NCBI RefSeq assembly: GCF_000384075.1
Contig: NZ_KB913025.1
Location: forward strand, 3,657,721-3,721,720
Length of the DNA stretch: 64,000 bases
Reading direction: 5' to 3'
Source of the DNA: Methylovulum miyakonense HT12
GTDB lineage: Bacteria > Pseudomonadota > Gammaproteobacteria > Methylococcales > Methylomonadaceae
Below are positions 26,781 to 36,014 of this stretch, piece after piece; position 1 is the stretch's first letter, and each line of letters opens with the position of its first letter. A program made the position numbers and the translations under genes. Below the pieces are notes generated by a model. It had not been told where the DNA came from and did not search any database. It saw only the letters and a list, made by a program, of their open reading frames with translations.

Positions 26781-26940
26781 GGGAAAACACTGGCGGACGC
26801 GTGGTGCGGCCATCAGTAGAAGCGGGTTAAGGGAATGGTAACAGGGCGGTCGAATTGGGTAGCGCTGGAAAAAATGACAGTATGTTCCTCTGAAGACCCA
26901 TACTGTCATCAATCAAAAATTTACATGCTATAGAAAAAGC

Positions 26941-27381
26941 CTAAGCTTCGACAGCTAACAGCCGTTCTAAAGCATTGATATGCCCTTGTTGGGCGGGCAA
27001 CAGTTGCGTTTCTATCAAAGCACGAATATCAGCAAGCAACTCGGTATCCTCTAACGCCCGCCGATAATCCTCGGCACCATTTATTTCGCCTTCCTGTAAA
27101 GTCCGTAATACAGATTCCTTACCCAGCATGCTCGCACCACCCAGGATTATTTTCGCCCAAGCCCCCCACGCACCTGAATCTTCAGCAGGCGTCCCTCCCA
27201 ACCGAAGGGTCAGTGCCTGTAAACTGGAAACGGCATCTTTATGGTCTTCATAAATGGGTATTAAATGCTCCGCTTCACCTAGTCCGACATCTTCCTTAAA
27301 TTTATCTAAAGCCTGTAGGTAGGTTTCGGTTGCTGACAATTCGTCTTTCAGCAATTTTTCTATTTGTTCAATGTGATGCAT
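26941..27381 (-). CDS. DUF2383 ferritin-like four-helix protein
   Basis: The 146-residue protein is almost wholly alpha-helical and carries EKLLKDELSATETYLQAL, PIYEDHKDAVSSLQAL and EGEINGAEDYRRALED, the carboxylate/His pattern of DUF2383 (PA2169-type) ferritin-like proteins. No signal peptide. Function in this family is not established; the neighbourhood (BON, YqjD-like, YflT-like, peroxiredoxin) points to stress response. Confidence 0.88.
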   Translation of the reverse strand: MHHIEQIEKLLKDELSATETYLQALDKFKEDVGLGEAEHLIPIYEDHKDAVSSLQALTLRLGGTPAEDSGAWGAWAKIILGGASMLGKESVLRTLQEGEINGAEDYRRALEDTELLADIRALIETQLLPAQQGHINALERLLAVEA

Positions 27382-27432
27382 AACAAAATTCCTCTGTGAT
27401 TGGTTTGTATACAGGTAATGGCATCATCAGGC

Positions 27433-27954
27433 TTAAGCGCTGATTGAGGCTTCCCCGGTAATGGAAATGTCTTCTGCGTGGGCCCGCTCGAAGATTTTTT
27501 TCGCGATATCACGCTCATCGCTGGTTGTCGCACGTACCGAAATCAAGGCGCTGCCGCCCTTGATTTTCCCTTCATAACGTTTGGCTTCATATTCGGGGAT
27601 TCCAATCCCGATCAATGCGCCTGTCAAACCTCCCGTAGCGGCACCGACCGCCGCGCCGCTCAATGCACCCATAATGGGCCCTGCGGCGATAAACGGGCCG
27701 ACACCAGGGATAGCCAAACTGCCTATCCCCGCTAACCAGCCGAACACAGCACCCGCACCTAAACCCACCGTCCCGCCAATGGCAGCCCCTTCGGGGGCTT
27801 TGGTATGCTTTTCATGGGCGAAATCTTGGCTGGTGGATTTGTCGGGGAACAGCACTGAGATGTCATTGTTTGAAAAATCAGCCATCTTCAGATGGTTAAC
27901 AATAATTTCTGTCTGATCCATAGTTTGGGTGATACAAAAAACTGCTTTAGTCAT
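27433..27954 (-). CDS. YflT-like general-stress protein with Gly-zipper segment
   Basis: An N-terminal alpha/beta segment (AVFCITQTMDQTEIIVNHLKMADFSNNDISVLFPDK) resembles the YflT/heat-induced stress domain. It is followed by a long Gly/Ala-rich hydrophobic stretch (about 56-120) and a C-terminal domain (GIPEYEAKRYEGKIKGGSALISVRA) also seen in low-temperature-induced proteins. A paralogue lies at 37922. Probably membrane-associated. It starts 17 nt after the BON-protein stop, so the two share a transcript. Confidence 0.85.
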   Translation of the reverse strand: MTKAVFCITQTMDQTEIIVNHLKMADFSNNDISVLFPDKSTSQDFAHEKHTKAPEGAAIGGTVGLGAGAVFGWLAGIGSLAIPGVGPFIAAGPIMGALSGAAVGAATGGLTGALIGIGIPEYEAKRYEGKIKGGSALISVRATTSDERDIAKKIFERAHAEDISITGEASISA

Positions 27955-27971
27955 GACGTTCTCCTAGGCCT

Positions 27972-28379
27972 TTATGGCGTGTTAAATTCAAGTTGGTTGT
28001 CCACCCGCGTTACGCCATGCGTTTTCTGGGCGATTTTTTGCAGATTCATGCTTTCAGCTTCACTTTTAACAGGCCCGCGCAAAGTCACCACCCCATTACG
28101 GGTGATGATTTTTACATTCTGCGCATCAGTTGAGAGTGACTCATCTTTAACCAAGGTTTTACGGATATGTGCTGTGATTTTTATATCCGTCTTGGTTTCT
28201 TTCTGTTCTTCCGGGGTTAAAGTCGTGCCATCCTTATCGCGGATGTTGATCCGGGTATTTTCCAATGCCGAGCTACCCGCCAAATAAATGGCGGTATCAT
28301 GGTTGGCACGGGCAATGCCAGCGGTTATTAGTAAACTGCCAGCTAACGTGAACATAATTAATCCTAAGCGTGTAGACAT
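27972..28379 (-). CDS. exported BON-domain protein (OsmY-like)
   Basis: A signal peptide (LIMFTLAGSLLITAGIARA) leads into a single BON domain: DIKITAHIRKTLVKDESLSTDAQNVKIITRNGVVTLRGPVKSEAESMNLQKIAQKTHGVTRVDNQLEF. BON domains of OsmY-like periplasmic proteins bind phospholipid surfaces during osmotic stress. It lies directly upstream of the YflT-like gene in the same operon. Confidence 0.92.
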   Translation of the reverse strand: MSTRLGLIMFTLAGSLLITAGIARANHDTAIYLAGSSALENTRINIRDKDGTTLTPEEQKETKTDIKITAHIRKTLVKDESLSTDAQNVKIITRNGVVTLRGPVKSEAESMNLQKIAQKTHGVTRVDNQLEFNTP

Positions 28380-28521
28380 AGTGGTCTCCTCAAGTGAGTT
28401 TTTTCAACATAATCAAACGGCGTCCATGCCTGTTTTACGGTTCTAAACCCACAATAACTAGGCTATGTATCTAACATTAATGGGAAGTGGGCTTAATTTT
28501 TTGTGCAGTAAAACGGAGTGG

Positions 28522-28719
28522 CTAACGGTTACCCAATAACCGGCTAAAAAGAAAGCCCAACCCTACGGCTATACCTAACGAAATAAGCGGGTTGTCGTGG
28601 ACATAACCACGGCAGTTGTCCACTAAATGCTGTTCGGCATTTTTTAGTTGCCCGGTTTTTTCACTGAACAGGTCTACTGCCTGACTGCTTGCATGGGCTA
28701 ATTTATCTTTTGTTTTCAT
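28522..28719 (-). CDS. YqjD/ElaB-like (DUF883) C-tail-anchored protein
   Basis: This 65-residue protein has an amphipathic N-terminal helix and ends with DNPLISLGIAVGLGFLFSRLLGNR, the conserved C-terminal membrane anchor (VHDNPWxxxGxxxGxGxLxGxLL) of YqjD/ElaB/YgaM, which tether ribosomes to the inner membrane in stationary phase. It is shorter than E. coli YqjD. The ribosome-binding part is not conserved enough to be sure. Confidence 0.88.
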   Translation of the reverse strand: MKTKDKLAHASSQAVDLFSEKTGQLKNAEQHLVDNCRGYVHDNPLISLGIAVGLGFLFSRLLGNR

Positions 28720-28833
28720 ATTTGGTTTCCTTTGAAAAATAAGTCTTAGGTAAATTTGAACAGGCTATGGTTAAAAAACACCAACGACAAAAACCACCGC
28801 AGTATTTGCCAAAACAACCTAAGGTATGAACAA

Positions 28834-28914
28834 TTAATGGTTGAAAAATATATAAATGATGGCCAGGACGATCACTGGCACACCCATCAGCCAGCCTATG
28901 AAATACTTACCCAT
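28834..28914 (-). CDS. 26-residue single-span membrane protein
   Basis: A small open frame starts at ATG 28914 with a GAGG just upstream and stops at 28834. The peptide begins MGKYFIGWLMGVPVIVLA and ends in aromatic/hydrophobic residues then Asn-His, forming one transmembrane helix. The GWLxGVPVIVL core matches small hydrophobic proteins I have seen near stress genes in proteobacteria. It lies upstream of the YqjD-like gene on the same strand. Function unknown. Confidence 0.65.
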   Translation of the reverse strand: MGKYFIGWLMGVPVIVLAIIYIFFNH

Positions 28915-29286
28915 GACACCTCACCGCTTATGTATCCTTATAATAATTGCCTTTTATAGGCATCGGCTTACATTCAAAACAGCCGTCAATTGTTTCTGGA
29001 TGTAAGTTGATAAGGAGCATACCGAAAAAGCGGCTTAAGATCGGTACGGTGTCGCACGTAGGTGATAAATGGTTTTAATTGACTGGACTCAATCCATTTT
29101 TTGATACAGGTCTTTCAGCCATAACAACTTCGAATAAGCGGCCCACAGCCGGAACGGGTTTGCAACCTGTTCCGTAATATTTTGAGCGCCTATAGATATG
29201 TTGAAACCTTAAGGCCAGATAAAACGGTGGGCAGAACAGCATTGCCCACAGATAAAATTACAAACCTAATCCGCCACCATCAAAAC
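28915..29286. other. intergenic region with promoter-like repeats
   Basis: About 370 bases without a gene. Contents seen: the 14-nt motif at 28998-29011, and at about 29037-29080 a sequence (ATCGGTACGGTGTCGCAC) that resembles one at 38644 (ATCGGTGCGGTGACGCAC), the region upstream of the second YflT-like gene. No terminator was evident behind the HD-GYP gene. Confidence 0.5.
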
Positions 29287-30351
29287 CTATGCCGCGTATC
29301 TTTCGAAAATATTGCGGAATGTTTGGTGGTTTTGCGCGAAAGCCGTAAGAACGAACGGGTCAAAATGCGCTGGCCAGGTGCGCCCATCGCCATGCGTGAT
29401 GATGTCCACCGCCTTCAAATGCTCGAAAGCGGGCTTGTAGGGCCGCTTGCTGCGTAGGGCGTCATAAACATCGCAGATGCTCATGATACGCGCCGCCAAT
29501 GGGATGGCTTCACCCCGTTTGCCATGAGGATAGCCACTGCCATCCCAACACTCGTGGTGGTTGAGCGCGATTTCAGCCCCCATCATGAGGTAGGGCGACT
29601 TGCTGTTACCAAGGATCTTTGCACCCATGGCGGCATGCCCCTTCATGATCTCCCATTCATCGGGCGTGAAGCTGCCGGGTTTGAGCAGGATATGGTCAGG
29701 GATGCCTATTTTGCCTATGTCATGCATGGGGCTGGCAAAAAAAATCTTGTCGATAAAGGCATCATCCAGACCCAGCATTTTGGCCAGTTCGCAACTGTAA
29801 TAACTGATGCGTTGGACATGGGATCCCGTGTCTTCATCCTTGTGCTCGGCCGCGCGGGTCAATGTGAAAATAGTTTCCATATAGCTACCCTGAAGATCGG
29901 CGGTCCGCTCCTGTACGCGTTGTTCCAGCATGTCGTTGGAATGGTGCAACTCCTTGTGCAACAAGCGCACCTCCAGCATATTGCGTGCCCGTAACAGCAC
30001 TTCGGACAGTTCAAACGGCTTGCTGATGAAATCCTTGGCTCCGGCTTTCAGTGCAGGCAACTTTTGGTCCGGTTGGGCAGTTATCACGATGACCGGCAGG
30101 TAATCAACCGTTTCGATTTCCTTTAGGCCTTCCATCACTTGGAACCCGTCCAGTCCGGGCATCTTAAGGTCGAGCAGGATCAGGTCGTAACGGTGCTTGC
30201 GGTGAAGTTCGCAGACCTCGGCCGGATCCATCGTGGAGGTGATGGCAACATAGCCGGCCCCGTGCAGTATCTGTTTGAGCAAAAGGACATTAGCCTCCTG
30301 GTCGTCGACAATCAGGATTTTGCCTTGAAGAATGTCAGATGAATTTATCAT
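29287..30351 (-). CDS. response regulator with HD-GYP domain
   Basis: Receiver domain (ILIVDDQEANVLLL; Asp in LILLDLKMPGLDG near residue 60), coiled linker, and HD-GYP domain with HDIGKIGIPD near residue 206 and HHECWDGSGYP. All catalytic signatures are intact, so it should degrade c-di-GMP. Its ATG overlaps the stop of the upstream hybrid kinase (ATGA), so this is the cognate output partner of that kinase. It is similar in plan to the regulator at 6893 but clearly distinct in sequence. Confidence 0.95.
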   Translation of the reverse strand: MINSSDILQGKILIVDDQEANVLLLKQILHGAGYVAITSTMDPAEVCELHRKHRYDLILLDLKMPGLDGFQVMEGLKEIETVDYLPVIVITAQPDQKLPALKAGAKDFISKPFELSEVLLRARNMLEVRLLHKELHHSNDMLEQRVQERTADLQGSYMETIFTLTRAAEHKDEDTGSHVQRISYYSCELAKMLGLDDAFIDKIFFASPMHDIGKIGIPDHILLKPGSFTPDEWEIMKGHAAMGAKILGNSKSPYLMMGAEIALNHHECWDGSGYPHGKRGEAIPLAARIMSICDVYDALRSKRPYKPAFEHLKAVDIITHGDGRTWPAHFDPFVLTAFAQNHQTFRNIFERYAA

Positions 30352-32903
30352 GGGTATTCCGTTACCTTGTTTGTGCCTTCAGATGGTTTTCCTGCAGACG
30401 CCATTGCCATATCTATCGCTTCCATAAACTCTTTGACTTTGATTGGCTTGGTGATATAGCGGAAAAACCCTGCCTTCAGGCCATTATCAATGTCAAGCGG
30501 CATGGCATTGGCACTGAGGGCGATGACCGGGATGTGTGCCGTGGCGGGGTCTGAGCGCAGGATTTTCAATGCCTCGAAGCCATTGATGCCGGGCAAATTA
30601 ATGTCCATCAGGATCGTATCAGGCTGGGATGAGCAGGCAATGTCGATGCCGCTCCTCCCGTTTACAGCAGTCAGCAGGCGAATATCAGGGTGGCGGGCGA
30701 TGATTTGTTCGACCAGATTGAGGTTGGCGGGGTTGTCCTCAACATAAAGCAAGGTATGGTGCCGCTCCCTGCGGATTGGCGATGGTTGCTGCGCCAATGC
30801 CTCCGCCTCGCTGTCCACTTCGGAAAGGTGGGGGCCGGCAATCGCGAGCAACTCAAACCAGAACACGCTGCCCACCCCGACGGCGCTTTCCACCCCGATG
30901 ACCCCGCCCATCAGTTCGACCAGCCGCTTGGCGACCACTAGGCCGATACCCGTGCCCTCCTCCACGCCGTTCTCTTGCCCAAGCCGGTTGAAGGGCTGGA
31001 ACAGCTGCGCCAGCTTCTCCGGAGCCAACCCCCCGCCCGTGTCCCTGATGCTCACCCGGATGTGTCCGGGCGAATTTTGGGTGCATTCCACCCCGACTGT
31101 CCCGTGCATGATGTTGTATTTAATCGCGTTGGAAAGTAGGTTGATGAGGACTTGCTTCACCCGGGTCCTATCGGCACGGACAAAATAGGGGATGTCGGGC
31201 GGGGGGAAAGTCATCTGGATGTCGCGCTGTTGCGCCTGCGGTTCGATCATGCCCTGGCATTCGAGCATGACCTCGGCCAGCGACACCGGCTCCTGCGACA
31301 GCGGCACATGCCCGGACTCGACTTTGGCGAGGTCGAGGATTTCATCAATCAACTTCAGCAGATGCCAGCCCGCCTGAAGGATCTTGGCAATGCTTTCCTT
31401 TTGGCTGGTGGTCGGCGGCGGGGAATCGGATTCCATGAGTTGCGAGAAGCCAAGTATGGCATTGAGCGGGCTGCGCAATTCATGGCTCATGCTGGACAGG
31501 AATTCAGACTTGGCGAGATTGGCTTTTTCCGCCACAGACTTGGCAATTTCCAGTTCGACATTCTTTTCCTGCAACACCTGGTCCAGGCGTTTGCGTTCGG
31601 TGACATCGCGGGCGGCGGCGAACACGCCCTGTAGCTTGCGGTCCCGGTCATAAAAGGTGGTCGCATTGTAGGACACCACGGTTTCCATACCGTCCCTGGC
31701 TCGTACCGTGAGTTCGTAGTTGGTGATTTTCTTTTCGCTGAGCACCCGCTTGATGCCCGTCTCGGCCCGTTCAGGGTCGGTGAAGTAATTTTTGAACGGC
31801 GCCCCGATCAACTCGTCGCGAGTGCAATCGGTGAGCGCCTCCATCTGCTTGTTGACATCGGTGATGATGCCGGCCGGATCGGTGGTCATGATCGCGTCGA
31901 TGTTGGACTCAATGAGCGAGCGCGTGTAAAACTGCTGGTCGCGCAAACGCTGGTCGAGCTTTTTCTGCTCTTCTTCGACCTGCTTGCGGGCGGTGTTGTC
32001 CGTGCCGATCAGCAGGTAGCCGATAATGGCGTCCTGATCGTCGCGTAGCGCCGTGACCGACACAATGGCCGGAAAACGGCTGCCATCCTTGCGGATATAG
32101 GTCAGTTCGTAAATGTCCTCGATGCCGCGTGAGGCCTTGAACACCAAAGCCTCAAAGCCCGGCGTGATCGGCGTTCCGAGCTCGGCGCTCAAGGCCTTGG
32201 CACGGACGACAACTTCCAACGGATCAGAAATGTCGGCGGGGGTGATCTTGTTCATCACATCGTCAGCCAAGTACCCCAGCATACGCTCAGCACCGACATT
32301 GAAAATTTGGATGACGCCTTTCGCGTCGGTGGCGATGCTTGAGAAATTGGCGCTATTGAAAATCGCATTCTGCAAAGCCCCGGCCTTGAGCAGGGCCTCT
32401 TCCGCTTGCTTGCGGGCGGTGTTGTCCGTGCCGATCAGCAAGTAACCGATGATGGCGTCTTGCGCGTCACGCAACGCGGTGACCGACACCACCGCCGGGA
32501 AGCGGCTGCCATCCTTACGGAAGTAGGTCAGCTCGTAAATGTCTTCAATACCGCGTGAGGCCTTGAACACCAAAGCCTCAAAGCCCGGCGTGATCGGGGT
32601 TCCCAGTTCTATGCTCAACGCTTCGGCGCGGGCGACCACTTCCTGCGGATCGGAAATGTCGGCCGGGGTAATTTTGTTCACGACCTCATCGGCTTCGTAG
32701 CCCAGCATACGCTCGGCACCTACATTGAATAACTGGATGACCCCTTTTTCGTCAGTGGCGATACTAGAAAAATTTTGGCTGTTGAGGATGGCGTCCTGCA
32801 AAGCCCCCGCTTTAAGTAATGCCTCTTGGCGGCGCAGTTCAACGCTGCCCTCAGGTGTGCCAGTAGGGTTAAGAAAGGAAGGCTTAAGGATATTTTTGAA
32901 CAT
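30348..32903 (-). CDS. soluble hybrid histidine kinase with duplicated PAS domains
   Basis: Domains (851 aa): PAS 1 (about 27-168), PAS 2 (169-310), a third divergent PAS (about 325-450), HisKA with SHELRSPLN (His near 474), HATPase (NLLSNAIKYN, DTGGGLAPEKL, GTGIGLVVAKR), and a receiver with ILMDINLPGINGFEAL (Asp near 767). No membrane segment or signal peptide, so it is a cytosolic sensor. The first two PAS units are direct tandem copies of 142 residues, about 89% identical. It is translationally coupled to the HD-GYP regulator and lacks an Hpt domain. The signal is unknown. Confidence 0.95.
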   Translation of the reverse strand: MFKNILKPSFLNPTGTPEGSVELRRQEALLKAGALQDAILNSQNFSSIATDEKGVIQLFNVGAERMLGYEADEVVNKITPADISDPQEVVARAEALSIELGTPITPGFEALVFKASRGIEDIYELTYFRKDGSRFPAVVSVTALRDAQDAIIGYLLIGTDNTARKQAEEALLKAGALQNAIFNSANFSSIATDAKGVIQIFNVGAERMLGYLADDVMNKITPADISDPLEVVVRAKALSAELGTPITPGFEALVFKASRGIEDIYELTYIRKDGSRFPAIVSVTALRDDQDAIIGYLLIGTDNTARKQVEEEQKKLDQRLRDQQFYTRSLIESNIDAIMTTDPAGIITDVNKQMEALTDCTRDELIGAPFKNYFTDPERAETGIKRVLSEKKITNYELTVRARDGMETVVSYNATTFYDRDRKLQGVFAAARDVTERKRLDQVLQEKNVELEIAKSVAEKANLAKSEFLSSMSHELRSPLNAILGFSQLMESDSPPPTTSQKESIAKILQAGWHLLKLIDEILDLAKVESGHVPLSQEPVSLAEVMLECQGMIEPQAQQRDIQMTFPPPDIPYFVRADRTRVKQVLINLLSNAIKYNIMHGTVGVECTQNSPGHIRVSIRDTGGGLAPEKLAQLFQPFNRLGQENGVEEGTGIGLVVAKRLVELMGGVIGVESAVGVGSVFWFELLAIAGPHLSEVDSEAEALAQQPSPIRRERHHTLLYVEDNPANLNLVEQIIARHPDIRLLTAVNGRSGIDIACSSQPDTILMDINLPGINGFEALKILRSDPATAHIPVIALSANAMPLDIDNGLKAGFFRYITKPIKVKEFMEAIDMAMASAGKPSEGTNKVTEYP
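31974..32825 (-). repeat. tandem duplication of a 426-bp PAS-encoding unit
   Basis: Residues 27-168 and 169-310 of the hybrid kinase align without gaps with 16 differences in 142 positions by eye. The unit boundaries coincide with EALLKAGALQ at each start and DNTARKQ-x-E at each end, so the duplication kept the linker register. Confidence 0.9.
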
Positions 32904-32944
32904 GGCTTACCTTCGTGCAAATCGTAAAAAAATCTGGTGACGGA

Positions 32945-35035
32945 TCAAGCAAGCCCCCTGACGCCCGCTTCCCTACCCCATTGGCGCGTCTTTGCTGCGG
33001 TAACGAAACTACCTAAGATGTCAATTGCAATGACCCCCGCATCCTGTTGGGTACCCGCTAGCTTCAGTAAAGCCGCGCCGCCTTTATCAACCGCAATGGC
33101 TTTCAGATGGCCGAAAGCATCACGCACGAAATCAATGGCGGCCGCTTCCTTACCCAATAAAGTGGCGGCTTCTTCGGAAAGGATGACGGCGACCGCATCG
33201 AACAGGACTGACGGCGTGCCAGCCAATTGGCTATCGACTGGCAAAACCGAACCATCGGCAAGTATCGCGTTGCCTATTTTCGCTGCAACCATTTTCACTT
33301 TTGCACCGGCGGCAGTGACCGCCTTTTTGACCGCAACGATGCTTGCCGCGTCTGAGCCATCCGCAATCAGTATCGCGACGGCACGGCCTTCAAGCGTGGC
33401 TTTCATTTTGCCGATGAGTTGCAATGCGGGGGATAGCTCTAAATCTTGTACGGCCATAGCCACCAAGGGCGCGGGCGGCAGTTCTTTAATACCAAGCCCG
33501 GAAGCAACCCGTATGGCAAGGTTTTCGTTGATATGGCGCAAGTGACCGACCATGGCCACACGGATATGCGGATGCTCGACTTTTGACAATTCAAACACCA
33601 AGGCGGAGGCCAAATGCGCCTGTTCGTAAGCGCTTTGGCTCAGATAAAACTGCCGCGCCTGGCTGTAATGGTCGGCAAAACTCTCTGCACGAATGCGCCC
33701 CTTCGCGCCAGTTTCCCCCACCTCCGCGCTATGGAACCCCAGGGCCGGTTGTTCGTGTGGGGAATCCGCCGCCAAGGTATTGGGTTCATAAGCCACCCGT
33801 CCAGTCGGTTGCGCCATTTGCATGTGCCCGTCACGTTGGTGATTGGCAAACGGGCACTGCGGCGCGTTGACGGGAATTTGGTGAAAATTCGCCGAACCCA
33901 AGCGCGACAATTGCGTATCCAAATACGAGAACAAACGGCCTTGCAATAAAGGGTCATTGGAAAAATCAATGCCCGGTACGACATGCGACGGACAGAAAGC
34001 CACTTGTTCGGTTTCGGCAAAAAAGTTGTCCGGCCAGCGGTTTAGCATCATGCGTCCGATCACTTGCAAGGGGACCAGTTCTTCGGGTATCAGTTTGGTG
34101 GCGTCGAGATGGTCGAACGGGAAGGTATCGGCTTGGGCTTGCGTGAACAACTGCACGGCAAAGTCCCATTCAGGAAAATCCCCCGCGCTGATGGCTTCGA
34201 ACAAATCGCGGCGATGAAAATCAGCATCGGCACCGGCAATTTTGACCGCCTCATCCCAAAGCATCGATTGCAAACCCAGTTTAGGCCGCCAGTGGAATTT
34301 CACGAAAGTCGATTCACCATTGGCATTGATCAGCCGGAAGCTATGGACGCCAAAGCCTTCGATCATGCGCAACGAGCGCGGCAAGGTGCGGTCGGACATG
34401 ATCCACATCACCATGTGCATGGCTTCGGGCGTTAAGGAAATAAAATCCCAAAACGTGTCATGCGCCGTGGCCGCCTGCGGAAAGCCCCGGTCAGGCTCCA
34501 TTTTGACGGCATGGATCAGGTCGGGGAATTTAATGGCGTCTTGGATGAAAAATACCGGGATATTGTTACCGACCAAATCCCAATTGCCTTCCTTGGTGTA
34601 AAACTTGACCGCAAACCCCCGGACATCACGCGGGGTATCGGCAGAACCCGATCCGCCCGCAACGGTAGAAATACGCGTGAACAACGGCGTTTGCACCCCC
34701 ACTTCGGTCAGCACTTTGGCAATGGTATAGTTCGCTAGGGAATGGGTCAGTTCGAAAAAGCCGTGTGCGCCTGTGCCACGCGCGTGGACGATGCGCTCTG
34801 GAATGCGCTCGTGGTCGAAATGGGTGATTTTTTCGCGTAGGATAAAATCTTCCAGCAAGGTCGGGCCTTTGGGATTCGCACGCAAGGAATTTTGGTTGTC
34901 GGCAATCGGCAAACCTTGATTGGTTGTCAATGTGGGTTGGTCGGCGGTGGCGGACTGATGCCATTCGCCGCCGTTACCAATAGCAATAGGCGGTACTTCT
35001 GGTGCAGTTAAATCCGTAGTTGAGGTTTGGGCCAT
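32945..35035 (-). CDS. katE: large-subunit catalase (HPII type)
   Basis: The 696-residue length and C-terminal flavodoxin/GATase-like domain (about 540-696) define a clade 2 catalase. Haem-pocket landmarks are visible: ERIVHARGTGAHGFFE with the distal His, VGNNIPVFFIQDAIKFPD in the distal Asn region, and the proximal Tyr in RLFSYLDTQLSRLG. It decomposes hydrogen peroxide in the cytosol. The start MAQTSTTDL at 35035 is preceded by a weak purine stretch. The bacterioferritin-like gene lies 82 nt upstream on the same strand. Confidence 0.97.
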   Translation of the reverse strand: MAQTSTTDLTAPEVPPIAIGNGGEWHQSATADQPTLTTNQGLPIADNQNSLRANPKGPTLLEDFILREKITHFDHERIPERIVHARGTGAHGFFELTHSLANYTIAKVLTEVGVQTPLFTRISTVAGGSGSADTPRDVRGFAVKFYTKEGNWDLVGNNIPVFFIQDAIKFPDLIHAVKMEPDRGFPQAATAHDTFWDFISLTPEAMHMVMWIMSDRTLPRSLRMIEGFGVHSFRLINANGESTFVKFHWRPKLGLQSMLWDEAVKIAGADADFHRRDLFEAISAGDFPEWDFAVQLFTQAQADTFPFDHLDATKLIPEELVPLQVIGRMMLNRWPDNFFAETEQVAFCPSHVVPGIDFSNDPLLQGRLFSYLDTQLSRLGSANFHQIPVNAPQCPFANHQRDGHMQMAQPTGRVAYEPNTLAADSPHEQPALGFHSAEVGETGAKGRIRAESFADHYSQARQFYLSQSAYEQAHLASALVFELSKVEHPHIRVAMVGHLRHINENLAIRVASGLGIKELPPAPLVAMAVQDLELSPALQLIGKMKATLEGRAVAILIADGSDAASIVAVKKAVTAAGAKVKMVAAKIGNAILADGSVLPVDSQLAGTPSVLFDAVAVILSEEAATLLGKEAAAIDFVRDAFGHLKAIAVDKGGAALLKLAGTQQDAGVIAIDILGSFVTAAKTRQWGREAGVRGLA

Positions 35036-35117
35036 TAGCTTGCTCCAGGTGATCTTAAGCGGTGATCTTAAGCGACGGCAAGGTATCCGTCATGGGTGGG
35101 GATAGGTTGGTGGTTGG

Positions 35118-35672
35118 CTAATTAACCGTCTGTTTCGGCGGCATGGCAAACAGCAAATCGGACAAATCATCCGCATGTTCCTCTTCCACGGCGAGGATAG
35201 ACTCCAGCAGACGTTGCGTGGTGGGGTCTTGGTTGCCTAGGTACTGGATAAATTCTCGGTAGCTGTCGATGGCAATACGCTCCGCGACAAGGTTTTCCTC
35301 AATCATGTCCGCCAGCGTGACCCCTTCCACATATTCGGCGTGGCTACGGGCCATTAAATTTTCAGGTGAAAAATCAGGCTCCCCGCCTAGTTGGACAATG
35401 CGTTCGGCGAGCAAATCGGCATGTTCCAGCTCTTCGTCAGAATGCAATTGGAATTCTTCGGAAATGGCTTGGGAGTGGATGCCCCGCACCATAAAATGAT
35501 GGCGACGGTAGCGCAGCATACAGACGATTTCAGTCGCCAGCGCATCATTAAGCAGTTTCAGCACGGTCGTCCGGTCAGCAAGATAGCCTGAGGTGACCGC
35601 ACCGGCTTCGATATGTTGGCGGGCGCGTTCGCGCAGGGTTTTAACATCGGTCATTACGGTTGGATTTTTCAT
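35118..35672 (-). CDS. bacterioferritin-like diiron protein
   Basis: A four-helix ferritin-like protein of 184 aa with a complete diiron set: ATEIV (Glu), EELEHADLL (ExxH), EENLVAER and EEEHADDL. The pattern LNDALATEIVCMLRYRRHHF is typical of bacterioferritin/Dps-related proteins. ATG 35672 is used; ATG 35654 is an alternative. Being directly upstream of catalase, it probably sequesters iron to limit Fenton chemistry. The upstream region holds the inverted repeat at 35745-35838. Confidence 0.88.
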   Translation of the reverse strand: MKNPTVMTDVKTLRERARQHIEAGAVTSGYLADRTTVLKLLNDALATEIVCMLRYRRHHFMVRGIHSQAISEEFQLHSDEELEHADLLAERIVQLGGEPDFSPENLMARSHAEYVEGVTLADMIEENLVAERIAIDSYREFIQYLGNQDPTTQRLLESILAVEEEHADDLSDLLFAMPPKQTVN

Positions 35673-35744
35673 AATTGTCTCTTGTGTGCTGGCGGTTGAT
35701 TAGCGGCGTTTAGGGGTCAAACAATAATGCCAAGTCCTGCGGTT

Positions 35745-35838
35745 GTCGGTGCGTTGTGACACATAAAGCCCGCTATGGGGCCGGCAAATTATTGGACACA
35801 AGAGGGTTGGCCTTAGCACTGTGCGATAACGCACCGAC
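35745..35838. repeat. interrupted inverted repeat GTCGGTGCGTTGT upstream of bacterioferritin gene
   Basis: GTCGGTGCGTTGT (35745-35757) and ATAACGCACCGAC (35826-35838) are complementary at 12 of 13 positions, 68 nt apart, in the divergent region between the bacterioferritin-like and copper-protein genes. Possibly paired regulator sites. Confidence 0.5.
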
Positions 35839-35948
35839 TGCGTGGGTTTTTATGGCTAGAGTGCGCCCTGAGATGGTCGGGTGAATGGCCGTGCCAAGGC
35901 ACAAAAGCCGTTCATGACCCGATCCGCTCAGCCCCCGGTTTTCTATTT

Positions 35949-35998
35949 AAGCGGCAACGCCTTAAGTGGGTAGCCGCTTTTTTAAGCCGCCAGTTGCC
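35949..35998 (+). promoter_or_regulatory. attenuator-like hairpin in the leader of the copper-storage gene
   Basis: AAGCGGC (35949-35955) pairs with GCCGCTT (35973-35979), followed by TTTT: a terminator-like hairpin in the plus direction about 30 nt before the csp ATG. GGCAAC (35953-35958) can instead pair with GTTGCC (35993-35998), which would disrupt the first stem. It may be an attenuator, or simply the terminator of an unseen upstream transcript. Confidence 0.4.
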
Positions 35999-36014
35999 AA
36001 CCCGGAGCATCCTA

